This document shows positions 1 to 7,182 of a DNA stretch of 10,846 bases, piece by piece. Every line of letters begins with the position of its first letter. The stretch's first letter is position 1. The position numbers were made by a program, and so were the translations under genes. Source of the DNA: Calditrichota bacterium (lineage in GTDB: Bacteria > Calditrichota > Calditrichia > Calditrichales > Calditrichaceae); the NCBI GenBank assembly GCA_024278715.1, contig JAJRSN010000112.1:1-10846 (forward strand), written 5' to 3'. The notes beneath the pieces are model-generated. The model did not search any database. It was not told the origin of the DNA and saw only the letters and a list, made by a program, of their open reading frames with translations.

Positions 1-392
1 ATTCCGGGAAGTTTTTCGTCTTCAAATTCTTCGGGGAAAACATATTTTTCGGGCTTGTCGTCAAAACTCTCGGGTTCGCTTTCGGGTTCGCCTAATGTCT
101 TAAAAAAATCCTGTTCTTTCTGCTCTTCGTGGAAGGATTCAACTTCTTCTTCTAATTTTTCCTCTTCTTCCGGTTTCGAATCTAAATCGAACTCCGGCTC
201 CTGCTCTATTTGCTCTTCCTTTTCCTCTTCCAATTGGAATTCTTGCTTCTCAAAAAGATCGGTTTCGAGAGGTTCCTGCTCCTGTTGGGGCTCCGCAGGT
301 TTTTCTTCTTTTTCCGGTTGCTCTGTAGCCCGTTTTTCTTTTTTTAATTTTTCAAAAAAATCGTCTTCATTTAATAAATCATGTTCCGCCAT
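1..392 (-). CDS. Acidic Glu-rich protein, N-terminal part only (runs off left edge)
   Basis: This is an open frame of 130 codons from ATG at 392-390 to the window edge, with no stop, so the C-terminus is missing. The visible part is extremely rich in Glu, Lys, Pro and Gln and has no transmembrane segment. It starts MAEHDLLNEDDFFEKLKKEK and contains repeated acidic patches broken by Phe-containing dipeptides (DFFEKL, DLFEKQEF, DFFKTLGEPE). This looks like a disordered cytoplasmic tail with short hydrophobic docking motifs. It lies 18 nt after the PilM-like gene in the same frame and is probably cotranscribed with it. In type IV pilus and type II secretion operons PilM is often followed by PilN-like membrane proteins, so a PilN/GspL-like partner is possible, but nothing visible proves it. 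No family is recognised. The start is the only ATG after the upstream in-frame stop. Confidence 0.7.
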   Translation of the reverse strand, partial: MAEHDLLNEDDFFEKLKKEKRATEQPEKEEKPAEPQQEQEPLETDLFEKQEFQLEEEKEEQIEQEPEFDLDSKPEEEEKLEEEVESFHEEQKEQDFFKTLGEPESEPESFDDKPEKYVFPEEFEDEKLPG

Positions 393-401
393 CTCCCCCC
401 C
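393..401 (-). promoter_or_regulatory. Poly-G ribosome-binding site of the acidic protein gene
   Basis: On the minus strand a run of seven G (401-395) followed by AG sits directly against the ATG at 392. It is the only purine-rich, SD-like sequence between the upstream stop (411) and this start. The spacing is very short and the long G run is unusual in such AT-rich DNA. A role as ribosome-binding site is inferred from position. Confidence 0.4.
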
Positions 402-410
402 AAAATGTTT

Positions 411-1307
411 TTACAACGTAACTGCAAAAGCTTCGATATTATTAGAAGAAAATTCTTTTGAATTAGCGTTTGCATGGATAGAAAGCTCTGTAAATTCCAT
501 CTCCGATTTTTTGATATAAGAATATAATTTCTCGGTAATTAGCCGATTGACAAACACCTGAATCGCTCCTTCGGCGCCGGGCAGTTGTTTAGCAATACTG
601 TTAATTTTGTCGCTTTCGGCTTTTAGAATTGATAAAACTTTTTGTTCAAAGCTCTCTTCTTTTTCAAATTCCGCTAAAGAATGAAGCGAATAGTTATAAA
701 ATTTACCTTTTATGTAAAAAAGAGCGGTGATATTAAAAACATCCACCTGAAAGATCAATTGGTTTTTTTCCGGATCCAATAAATTCTTACTGGTCAAGTG
801 CTTTAAAATTGTGTCGGAATCTAACAAAACCTTTTGCAACTTTAATGAGCTTTTTTCGACGAGTTCCGTTATTTTTCGCAGAAGCTTTTTTTGGATTAAA
901 ATAAAAACGGATTCCTGATAAGACCCAAACGAAAAAACATAATCTAACTTCACGATCTTGTATTCATCGATATCTCGGGAATTCAGATTTTCAACTTCCC
1001 ATTTTAAATGCTTCTGAACGACCCGACTATCCAGGTCTAAGGGGATGGCAGCCCTTTTCATCTGCACCAAATACATTGGCAGCGATACAACACAGTTTTT
1101 CCCTGCAAAATTGTTGCTGCTTACGTAGCTCAATAAACGCTCCGCCAACAACTCGATGTTTTCATCGTTTAGCAAAGCGTTAAATTCAAAAGGAAACGGA
1201 TACAGTATGTCCTGAATAGAAATCAATTCTGTGTTCGTATCTTGCTTTTTAGTGCAGGCTAAAGTAACCGAACGATTTGTAAAAGATAATCCGAGATATT
1301 CTTCCAT
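411..1307 (-). CDS. PilM-like actin-fold (ASKHA) protein of a type IV pilus or type II secretion-like system
   Basis: The 298-aa soluble protein has no signal peptide or membrane helix. Its layout follows PilM: an N-terminal phosphate-loop-like strand pair (YLGLSFTNRSVTLA, residues 5-18), a VVSLP strand followed by IPLDLDSRVVQKHLKWEVEN (the PilM pattern in which a strand is followed by an acidic helix), a VLLDSDTILKHL segment, a second phosphate-loop-like strand pair (LIFQVDVFNITALFYIKGKF), and a C-terminal IEAFAVTL resembling the closing helix of PilM. PilM sits on the cytoplasmic face and links PilN/PilO to the assembly ATPase. The glycine-rich phosphate loops typical of ATP-binding PilM are poorly kept, so nucleotide binding is uncertain. 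The gene lies between a prepilin-like gene and an acidic protein gene, which supports the assignment. There is no clear SD before the ATG, and a 12-bp hairpin lies just upstream. The call rests on patterns, not a search. Confidence 0.6.
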   Translation of the reverse strand: MEEYLGLSFTNRSVTLACTKKQDTNTELISIQDILYPFPFEFNALLNDENIELLAERLLSYVSSNNFAGKNCVVSLPMYLVQMKRAAIPLDLDSRVVQKHLKWEVENLNSRDIDEYKIVKLDYVFSFGSYQESVFILIQKKLLRKITELVEKSSLKLQKVLLDSDTILKHLTSKNLLDPEKNQLIFQVDVFNITALFYIKGKFYNYSLHSLAEFEKEESFEQKVLSILKAESDKINSIAKQLPGAEGAIQVFVNRLITEKLYSYIKKSEMEFTELSIHANANSKEFSSNNIEAFAVTL

Positions 1308-1321
1308 AACTTTTTCAAATT

Positions 1322-1350
1322 AACAAGGGGAGAAAAAATCTCCCCTTGTT
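1322..1350 (-). terminator. Perfect 12-bp intergenic hairpin, attenuator or processing stem
   Basis: Arms 1322-1333 (AACAAGGGGAGA) and 1339-1350 (TCTCCCCTTGTT) are perfectly complementary around a 5-nt loop. The stem lies between the stop of the prepilin-like gene and the start of the PilM-like gene. In the minus-strand transcript the stem is followed by UUAAUUUG, not by a proper U tract. It therefore looks more like a partial terminator, mRNA-stabilising stem or processing site than a full stop. It would leave the upstream gene expressed at a higher level than the genes after it. Confidence 0.6.
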
Positions 1351-1360
1351 CAGTTAATGA

Positions 1361-3061
1361 TTATTTCTTTTTCTCTTCTTCCCAACTTCTCACATCTTTA
1401 TAAATATATCCGAAATTCTTAATCTCTTTATCGAATATACCGTAAACACGGATTTTTTTACCTTCGGAAGCAAAGACAAACAAATCTTCCATTTGCTTTT
1501 CAATTTTCTTCAGATTATTAAGCAACTGATCGTCTTTGGCGTTTTTAAATGCCGTCAACAGAGAATCAAGAGTTCTTTGCTCGCCTTCAAAGGTTTCAAT
1601 TTTAGCGCGGCGGTTACGTTTTTTAATTTTCAGAAGAAGCTCGTTAAATTCATTTAGCTTTTTCTGAACATCGCTATTTAAAGAATCCAGATTGGTAAAG
1701 ACATTTTCGGCATAAACCTGATCATAAATTCTGGCGGCGGTTAACCCTTTTTCAATTAATTCCTTGATTCTGCTATAGCTTTCGCATTTCGGCGTTATTT
1801 CGACAAAATCCGCCAAATCCCGGTACGCTTCTATAATGCTTAAGTTTTGATATCTGCCGTGCAGATCCTCAAGCTCCTTATATACAATAAATAAATCGGT
1901 GTTCTTGCGGAAATTTCGGCGCACCAAATTCGCTTTTTTTATGACAGAATCCGTCATCATAATATATTGACGCATCAGATTAAGAAAGGGAAGATTGTTA
2001 ATTTCATCGACAACGGGTTGCGCCTTTTCTTTAAGTTCATCCAGCAGCACCGGACTTTCGATTTTTACAAACTGGGAATCCTGATCAAAAATCATTTTAT
2101 ATCTTTGATCGTTGATGGGACTGTAAAAATTCGTTTCGGTCAGATGAATAATTAATGAATCTGCCTCGGGAAGACGATTGAGCGCAAGCTGGGAGGTAAT
2201 ATTATAATCCTTAAGGAACCGTTGATACATATCGTCCAACCGCTGTCTTAACGTGTTGATCTTTTCAACTTCGGTATTTATGTCTATGTTCTGTAATTGA
2301 TTAAAAGAATCGTCAACCCGTTTTTTAAAATCTTCGAGACGATCGGCAACACTGGTTACCTTAACAAGCTCCGAGTGTTTTATCATTTTAATAAATTTTT
2401 CCAGCCTGTCAGACAAGGGAGCCCATCGTTCTTTTAATACAACGGGATTTACCTTTTTAAGATACACCTGAAGCGAGTCGGTAATATAGGCGATTTTCAA
2501 GGCATTTACCTGCAATGTGTTGTCCGAAATCGTCTGACGAACCTGAAGCAACGAATCTATGTAATTCAATACACGGACAAATTCGGGATATTCCGGAGAA
2601 TTTTCAAAATTCCCCAATTGAATCTTTAATTCATTTGCTTCATTATTAATTTCATCTATTGTTCTAAAATGATAGTTATTGCTCTCTATGTCGTCAACAA
2701 TCTGATCGATATTTTTCTTAATACGCGCAATATGTTTGATATAAGGAGACGCAAGATAATTATTAAAGTTACGCATCAATTCACGAGTGTAGTTAACCAC
2801 TTTCTGTTTTCTTATTAAGTTTGAATCCGAACGAACAGTATTAATCAGTTCCGCAGGATCTGTGGTAAACTTCCCCGTCAGCTTTTTATAGTATTTTTCT
2901 GCTTCATAAATACTCATCATATTATAATGAGCTGTCTTCTTCTCTTGTTCCTGCTCTTTCCAAATCTTTCCGGGAATCAGAATAACAGCAACCAAAGCTG
3001 CGACTAATATTAAAATTATTAGTTCTAAAACAATTGATCCTTTTGCTTCTTGTTTAGACAT
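1361..3061 (-). CDS. Large coiled-coil protein with type IV prepilin-like N-terminus
   Basis: The 566-aa protein starts at ATG 3061-3059, where GGAGGA (3070-3065) provides an SD. The longer frame, opening at 3103, has no SD and would give an over-long leader. The N-terminus MSKQEAKG/SIVLELIILIL fits a class III (prepilin) signal: a short basic leader, Gly at -1, Glu at +5 and a hydrophobic helix to about residue 30. The next stretch (about 45-75, MMSIYEAEKYYKKLTGKFTT) resembles the pseudopilin segment with a conserved Tyr and GKF turn. The body, about residues 75-535, is a long charged helical region with heptad-like Leu/Ile spacing and no Cys-rich or enzymatic motif. The C-terminus is a short mixed region followed by a Lys/Glu tail. 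Pseudopilins are usually 100-250 aa, so this size is odd. It is the first gene of the minus-strand set with the PilM-like gene and probably forms an envelope-anchored part of a pilus-like machine. The exact function is not recognised. Confidence 0.65.
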   Translation of the reverse strand: MSKQEAKGSIVLELIILILVAALVAVILIPGKIWKEQEQEKKTAHYNMMSIYEAEKYYKKLTGKFTTDPAELINTVRSDSNLIRKQKVVNYTRELMRNFNNYLASPYIKHIARIKKNIDQIVDDIESNNYHFRTIDEINNEANELKIQLGNFENSPEYPEFVRVLNYIDSLLQVRQTISDNTLQVNALKIAYITDSLQVYLKKVNPVVLKERWAPLSDRLEKFIKMIKHSELVKVTSVADRLEDFKKRVDDSFNQLQNIDINTEVEKINTLRQRLDDMYQRFLKDYNITSQLALNRLPEADSLIIHLTETNFYSPINDQRYKMIFDQDSQFVKIESPVLLDELKEKAQPVVDEINNLPFLNLMRQYIMMTDSVIKKANLVRRNFRKNTDLFIVYKELEDLHGRYQNLSIIEAYRDLADFVEITPKCESYSRIKELIEKGLTAARIYDQVYAENVFTNLDSLNSDVQKKLNEFNELLLKIKKRNRRAKIETFEGEQRTLDSLLTAFKNAKDDQLLNNLKKIEKQMEDLFVFASEGKKIRVYGIFDKEIKNFGYIYKDVRSWEEEKKK

Positions 3062-3064
3062 TCT

Positions 3065-3070
3065 TCCTCC
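3065..3070 (-). promoter_or_regulatory. Shine-Dalgarno site fixing the start of the prepilin-like gene
   Basis: Minus-strand GGAGGA lies three bases before ATG 3061. It selects this start over the in-frame ATG at 3103, which has only AT-rich sequence before it. The resulting 8-residue leader matches prepilin leaders. Confidence 0.7.
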
Positions 3071-3127
3071 AAAACTCTGTTTTAACAATAAGGATATCTT
3101 CATAACTTATAATATTTAACGACTTTC

Positions 3128-3156
3128 AAATTACACAATTAATAAAATAATGTCAA
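3128..3156 (-). promoter_or_regulatory. Candidate promoter of the prepilin/PilM-like gene set
   Basis: A perfect TTGACA (3156-3151, minus strand) is followed after 15 bp by TGTAAT (3135-3130, five of six to TATAAT). TAATTT (3133-3128) at 17 bp spacing is an alternative -10. Transcription would begin near 3120 and give a leader of about 60 nt before ATG 3061. The match is by eye to the housekeeping sigma-70 consensus, and the organism's own consensus is unknown. Confidence 0.45.
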
Positions 3157-3239
3157 TCATTTTTTAGATGATATAATTTTCATAAAAACAATACGTTTGA
3201 GATTTTTTTCCAAACTTTTGTGATCTTCTTCCTTATTCA

Positions 3240-3267
3240 TTGCTTTGCTTAAAATCCATATTATGAT
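3240..3267 (+). promoter_or_regulatory. Weak candidate promoter of the HEAT-cyclophilin lipoprotein gene
   Basis: TTGCTT (3240-3245) is followed after 16 bp by TATGAT (3262-3267, five of six to TATAAT), 48 bp before the ATG at 3316. The region 3062-3315 between the two divergent genes is otherwise very AT-rich, and no RNA gene or other coding sequence was seen in it. The -35 match is poor. Confidence 0.3.
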
Positions 3268-3315
3268 TAATATTAATACGTTTTCATTAAATTGAAGAAC
3301 AGGAGAATTAACAGA

Positions 3316-5298
3316 ATGATTCAACGTTACGTGTTGAGTTTCATTATATTTGTCTTTCTTTTTTCGTGCAGCGGACAAAAGCCGGAAAGTAATTCCTTTT
3401 TTATTGAACTGAAAAAACTGGAATATTCGCGGGATTCCGATATTCGAAAATGGGAAAATCTTTTTCGCCGGGCAAGCACGCTTGAGCAAAAAGAGCAATT
3501 CGTTTTAAGCGTCGGAAAAACTAAAAACGACTCGCTTTTCAGCCTTTTGAAGAATCTCTTTAAAACCTTTCGGGAAGATACGCTTCTTTCGTTATCTTCT
3601 TTTTCGATATCGCAAATCGATAATCCTCAAAGGGAATCTTTTTTACTGAGCGCTTTGCAGAGGGAAAATTTTTCTCCCGGCGTAAAAAACAATATCATTA
3701 AAGTTCTCGGAAATTGCGGTTCAAATCAATCAATAAGCGTATTGCGGCAATATCTTAAACTGAACGAATATCACGATGCGGCATTTTATTCTCTTGGTTT
3801 GCTTGCACGAAAGGGATTTTATTCCGAAGAGATTACTTCTTCTCTCTTCGATTCTTCGCACGCCGCAGCGCCAAATCCCGCTGAATCTTATTTTTTGTAT
3901 TATACCGATATCTACCCTCAAAACTTCTCGCAGCTTGTCCGCTGGCTGACAAAAAGCGACTACAAATCCCAGGCGCTTTTATCAAAAAAATTAAACAAGC
4001 TGTTAGCTAAAACTTCAATATCCGTTTTGGATTCGCTGAGCAAAAAACAATTAAGAGATTATCTGGTTTCAATTTTAAACAAAGCTAAGGCTCCCTGGGC
4101 TTTAATTATGTATTCAATACCATTAACGCGTTTTTACTCCGATTCCGTTATTATCAGCAGTCTTGAAAAATTAAGTTCGTATCCTAATCTGCATGTTCGC
4201 ATTGCCGCCTTAAAAGCCCTTTCTGAAATAGCTCCTTTAAAAGCACTGCCCTTGTTAACCCAACGCTTTTCCGAACTTCCCGAAACTTTTGAAAAGGGCG
4301 CTGTTTGCAAGATAATTGCCAAAACAGACAGATCAACGGCGTATCTTTTGATCAACGAAAATCTTGATAAGGGAAACCCGTTTTTCCGGAAACTTTTGCT
4401 TGAGGCTATAGGGATTACGCGATTGCCGTTGGCAATCAGGACGCTTCATCAATTTCTAAAAGTAAACGATCCCGTTTTATCGAACGGCGCTTTTCTTGCT
4501 TTAAGCGAATCCAATCAAATAAAAAGATCCGATTTACAAATTATGATTAATTCCCCCAATTTCAGTAATGTGGCTAATATTGCGGAATGGTATATTCAAA
4601 ACAATAAAACGCCGGAAAAACAAACTCTTTGGAAACTTTACAAAAAGTTTAACAAACCCGATCATTTTGAATTACAGCTTTCGTTGGCGAGGCTTTTGCA
4701 AAAAAATTATCCGCTAAAAAAAGCTGAAATCGATTCGCTGATTAGATTCGCAGCCCATCCTTATCTCAGGGAAAAGATTTATTCCCTCTTTGAACAGCCC
4801 GTTGAAATAAACAGAGTGCCCTTGGATGTCTTGCCCGTTTATTTACAACCGGATAGTTTGATTTTTGACGACGGTCGATTGGTCTTTGAATTGCTTACCA
4901 CAAAAGGGAGCATTCAAATCCGGCTTTTTCCGGAGTACGCTCCTTTAACAGTAAAAAATTTCATATATTTAGCGGAGCGCGGCTTTTACAAAAACATCTA
5001 TTTCCACCGGGTAGTTCCTGACTTTGTTGTTCAGGCGGGAGATCCAACCGGAACCGGATGGGGAGGACCTGGTTATTTAATCCCCTCCGAACATTCTCCC
5101 AAGCCATTTGTCCGCGGATCCGTCGGGATGGCAACAGCCGGTTTTGATACCGGAGGAAGTCAGTTTTTTATTTGTTATTCGGATCAGCCTCATTTAAACG
5201 GGAACTATACGGTCTTCGGGAAAGTTATTAATGGAATGTCAGTTGTAGATCAAATTGAAGTCGGCGATCAAATATTAACAATAAAACGGGTTCAATAA
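3316..5298 (+). CDS. HEAT-repeat lipoprotein with C-terminal cyclophilin-type peptidyl-prolyl isomerase
   Basis: The 660-aa protein begins at ATG 3316, preceded by AGGAG (3301-3305). An upstream in-frame TTG at 3292 has no SD. The signal peptide ends in a lipobox LFSC with Cys18, so the protein is lipid-anchored in the envelope. Residues about 60-480 are paired helices of HEAT type, clearest at residues 285-330 (VRIAALKALSEIAPLKALPL) and 355-400. Residues about 524-660 are a cyclophilin: FHRVVPDFVVQAGD carries the catalytic Arg565 with Phe570 and Gln573, and GSQFFI carries Phe618. These match cyclophilin A Arg55, Phe60, Gln63 and Phe113. The Trp121 position is His, as in many bacterial cyclophilins, and the His126 position is Tyr. 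Cyclophilins catalyse cis-trans isomerisation of prolyl bonds, so this is probably a periplasmic folding factor with a protein-binding scaffold. The histidine kinase gene follows after 1 nt. Confidence 0.88.
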   Translation: MIQRYVLSFIIFVFLFSCSGQKPESNSFFIELKKLEYSRDSDIRKWENLFRRASTLEQKEQFVLSVGKTKNDSLFSLLKNLFKTFREDTLLSLSSFSISQIDNPQRESFLLSALQRENFSPGVKNNIIKVLGNCGSNQSISVLRQYLKLNEYHDAAFYSLGLLARKGFYSEEITSSLFDSSHAAAPNPAESYFLYYTDIYPQNFSQLVRWLTKSDYKSQALLSKKLNKLLAKTSISVLDSLSKKQLRDYLVSILNKAKAPWALIMYSIPLTRFYSDSVIISSLEKLSSYPNLHVRIAALKALSEIAPLKALPLLTQRFSELPETFEKGAVCKIIAKTDRSTAYLLINENLDKGNPFFRKLLLEAIGITRLPLAIRTLHQFLKVNDPVLSNGAFLALSESNQIKRSDLQIMINSPNFSNVANIAEWYIQNNKTPEKQTLWKLYKKFNKPDHFELQLSLARLLQKNYPLKKAEIDSLIRFAAHPYLREKIYSLFEQPVEINRVPLDVLPVYLQPDSLIFDDGRLVFELLTTKGSIQIRLFPEYAPLTVKNFIYLAERGFYKNIYFHRVVPDFVVQAGDPTGTGWGGPGYLIPSEHSPKPFVRGSVGMATAGFDTGGSQFFICYSDQPHLNGNYTVFGKVINGMSVVDQIEVGDQILTIKRVQ

Positions 5299-5299
5299 T

Positions 5300-6532
5300 T
5301 TGAAGATAAAACTTGATTTTTCAAGTGAACGTGTAAAAGTAAATTTTAAAGCCTTTTTATTTTTAATCGGTATCATTATGGTAATCTCCGGGATCTGGTA
5401 TTCACAGAACCTGGTTTCCGTGTTACAAAAAAAGACCACTGAATATGTCAAATTTCGGATCAAGCTTTTGGAAGTCAGCCTTAACAACCCTAATTCTAAT
5501 ACTGATATTGATTTTTTATTTAATGAAGTAATCCAAAACGCGGACTATCCGCTTATTTACACTGATACGGAAAATAACCCGCGGAGCTGGCGGAATATAT
5601 CTCCGGAAATCGATTCAAAGCCTATTGAGGCATTTACAAAAGAAGATAGTTTAATTTTGCAAAAGGCTTTGGAAAGAATAAAAAAAGAAAATCCCCCCAT
5701 TCCGATTAAATATCAAAACAAAATAGTTCTTGGATATTATTATTACGGCTATCCCGATGTGCTTTATAAGCTGCGTTTATTTCCGTATCTTGCCATACTT
5801 GCGGCATTTGCCTTTGGGCTGGTCGGTTATCTCGGCTTTTCTTACATTAAACGCAGCGAACAACAATCGATCTGGGTTGGAATGGCAAAAGAGACCGCAC
5901 ATCAATTGGGTACTCCGCTTAGCTCGATCGCCGGTTGGATTGAACTGTTAAATATGGATGACAGCCTCAAGAGTACGGCGGTTAAAGAAATTCAAAACGA
6001 TTTAAAGCGGTTGAGCAAAATTGCTACTCGTTTTTCCAAAATCGGTTCCAAACCCGAGCTGCGTCCCGAAAAACTAAAGCCCATTATTGAGGGAGTGGTT
6101 TCTTATTTTCTCCGTCGTTTACCGAAGACGCAAAAAAAGATACGGATTAAAACTAACTTTGATGATGAAAGCGTGGCGGCGAATCTTAACAAAGATTTAT
6201 TCGAATGGGTTCTGGAAAATTTGATTAAAAACGCCATAGACGCCATGGTTCCGAACAGAGACGGTTTAATCACTATTTCAACCTCCGTTAATTATGAAAA
6301 AAAGACCATTTACATTGATGTGACGGATAACGGGAGGGGAATTCAATCTCAGAATAAACGCACCCTTTTTAAACCCGGTTTTAGCACCAAACAAAGGGGC
6401 TGGGGTTTGGGTTTAAGTTTGGCGCGGCGGATTATCGAAAATTATCACGGCGGTCGTTTATTCCTCAAAGAAACCAGGCAAAACCACGGTTCTACATTTC
6501 GAATCGTTTTAAAAAGTAAAACAAATGATTAA
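5300..6532 (+). CDS. Membrane sensor histidine kinase, no adjacent response regulator
   Basis: The 410-aa protein starts with TTG at 5300, one base after the previous stop (TAATTTG), which implies translational coupling. No later start keeps the first membrane helix. Order: TM1 (about 17-36), an extracytoplasmic region of about 120 residues with a PLIYTDTENNPRSWRN motif, TM2 (about 160-183), a HisKA domain with His201 in AKETAHQLGTPLSSI, and a HATPase domain with an N-box NLIKNAIDAM (307-316), a G1 box DNGRGI (343-348), an F-box-like LFKPGFSTK (357-364) and a G2 box RGWGLGLSLA. All the ATP-binding motifs are present, so it should be an active kinase. Gln follows the phospho-acceptor His where most HisKA proteins have Glu or Asp. 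Sensed signal and target regulator are unknown. Its place next to a folding lipoprotein and an ECF sigma factor suggests envelope stress sensing, which is inference. Confidence 0.9.
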   Translation: MKIKLDFSSERVKVNFKAFLFLIGIIMVISGIWYSQNLVSVLQKKTTEYVKFRIKLLEVSLNNPNSNTDIDFLFNEVIQNADYPLIYTDTENNPRSWRNISPEIDSKPIEAFTKEDSLILQKALERIKKENPPIPIKYQNKIVLGYYYYGYPDVLYKLRLFPYLAILAAFAFGLVGYLGFSYIKRSEQQSIWVGMAKETAHQLGTPLSSIAGWIELLNMDDSLKSTAVKEIQNDLKRLSKIATRFSKIGSKPELRPEKLKPIIEGVVSYFLRRLPKTQKKIRIKTNFDDESVAANLNKDLFEWVLENLIKNAIDAMVPNRDGLITISTSVNYEKKTIYIDVTDNGRGIQSQNKRTLFKPGFSTKQRGWGLGLSLARRIIENYHGGRLFLKETRQNHGSTFRIVLKSKTND

Positions 6533-6541
6533 ATTCTATTT

Positions 6542-6573
6542 TTTGACTTGATCGATTATTTTTTTTAGGTTTT
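6542..6573 (+). promoter_or_regulatory. Tentative promoter of the sigma/anti-sigma pair
   Basis: TTGACT (6543-6548) lies in the 68-bp gap, but no good TATAAT follows at 16-18 bp. TTTG (6542-6545) followed after 20 bp by TAGGTTTT (6566-6573) resembles the Bacteroidetes TTTG/TAnnTTTG pattern. No SigR-type GGAAT/GTT pair was seen, so autoregulation is not supported. Readthrough from the kinase gene is equally possible. Confidence 0.22.
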
Positions 6574-6600
6574 TTGTTCTAAATAAAAGAGGGGCATGTT

Positions 6601-7182
6601 TTGGTGACAGACAAACAAAAGGAATTTGCAAAACTAATTGAACCGCATCTTCCTTCTTTATATAATACGGCATTGCGGATGACTCATAATCAAAATGACG
6701 CCGAAGATCTTGTTCAGGATGCTCTGTTTAAAGCGTACCGAGCGCTTGACCAATTTCAGAAAGACACAAATTTCAGAGCCTGGGTTTTCAGAATTTTAGT
6801 AAATACTTTTATTACCGCTTATCGGAAGGCGATCAGACAGCCGCAAAAAGTTAGTTACGACGACATGGAAGAATTTTTCCTTTATAAGCGTTTAGATGAA
6901 ACAGTAACTCTTCAGGAGGTTCCCAAAGAAGAGTTTCTGGAAAACTTATTTGACGATGACGTAAAAGAAGCGCTGGACAATTTACCTTATCAATTCAGAC
7001 TCGTGGTTCTTTTGTGCGACGTTGAAGGTTTTTCTTATAATGAAATCGCCAATATAATCAACGCGCCGTTGGGAACAGTAATGTCAAGATTATACAGAGG
7101 GCGCAAGTTATTACAACGTTATTTGTGGAATTACGCTAAAAAAAGAGGGTATATAACCGATGAGTTCTTACCAAAAAAATAA
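6601..7182 (+). CDS. ECF sigma factor of SigR/RpoE (ECF12-like) type
   Basis: The 193-aa protein starts at TTG 6601, or GTG 6604 as the next codon; both follow AGAGGGG (6588-6594). Region 2 spans about residues 14-80: LYNTALRMTHNQNDAEDLVQ binds core polymerase and melts the -10 region, and FRAWVFRILVNTFITAYRK is the 2.3/2.4 segment. Region 4 spans about 121-175: LPYQFRLVVLLCDVEGFSYN, then the helix-turn-helix with EIANIINAPLGTVMSRLYRG, which reads the -35 element. The wording of both regions closely resembles Streptomyces SigR, the thiol-stress sigma factor, including the QP after region 2 and DVEGFSY. Its stop lies 23 nt inside the next gene, which encodes an RsrA-like anti-sigma factor. Regulation is therefore probably by release from a zinc anti-sigma on oxidation. 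Family assignment is from memory of motifs. Confidence 0.88.
   Translation: MVTDKQKEFAKLIEPHLPSLYNTALRMTHNQNDAEDLVQDALFKAYRALDQFQKDTNFRAWVFRILVNTFITAYRKAIRQPQKVSYDDMEEFFLYKRLDETVTLQEVPKEEFLENLFDDDVKEALDNLPYQFRLVVLLCDVEGFSYNEIANIINAPLGTVMSRLYRGRKLLQRYLWNYAKKRGYITDEFLPKK

Noticed and set aside
55..519. Serine-rich plus-strand open frame of 154 codons
   Set aside because: It is the antisense of the Glu-rich frame and of the end of the PilM-like gene. The Ser and Phe codons are simply complements of GAA/GAG runs, it lacks an SD, and it crosses two better-supported genes.
3062..3103. Longer start for the prepilin-like protein at ATG 3103
   Set aside because: There is no SD before it, while GGAGGA precedes the internal ATG at 3061. 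The shorter form gives a prepilin leader of normal length.
3292..3315. TTG start for the HEAT-cyclophilin lipoprotein
   Set aside because: The AGGAG site lies downstream of this TTG and fits the ATG at 3316, which also gives a normal-length lipoprotein signal.
3062..3315. Small RNA or short peptide gene in the divergent gap
   Set aside because: The sequence is AT-rich with no stable stem, terminator or SD-linked short frame other than the flanking gene signals.
3157..3498. Minus-strand open frame in the divergent gap
   Set aside because: It runs antisense to the start of the HEAT-cyclophilin gene, has low-complexity composition and no family pattern.
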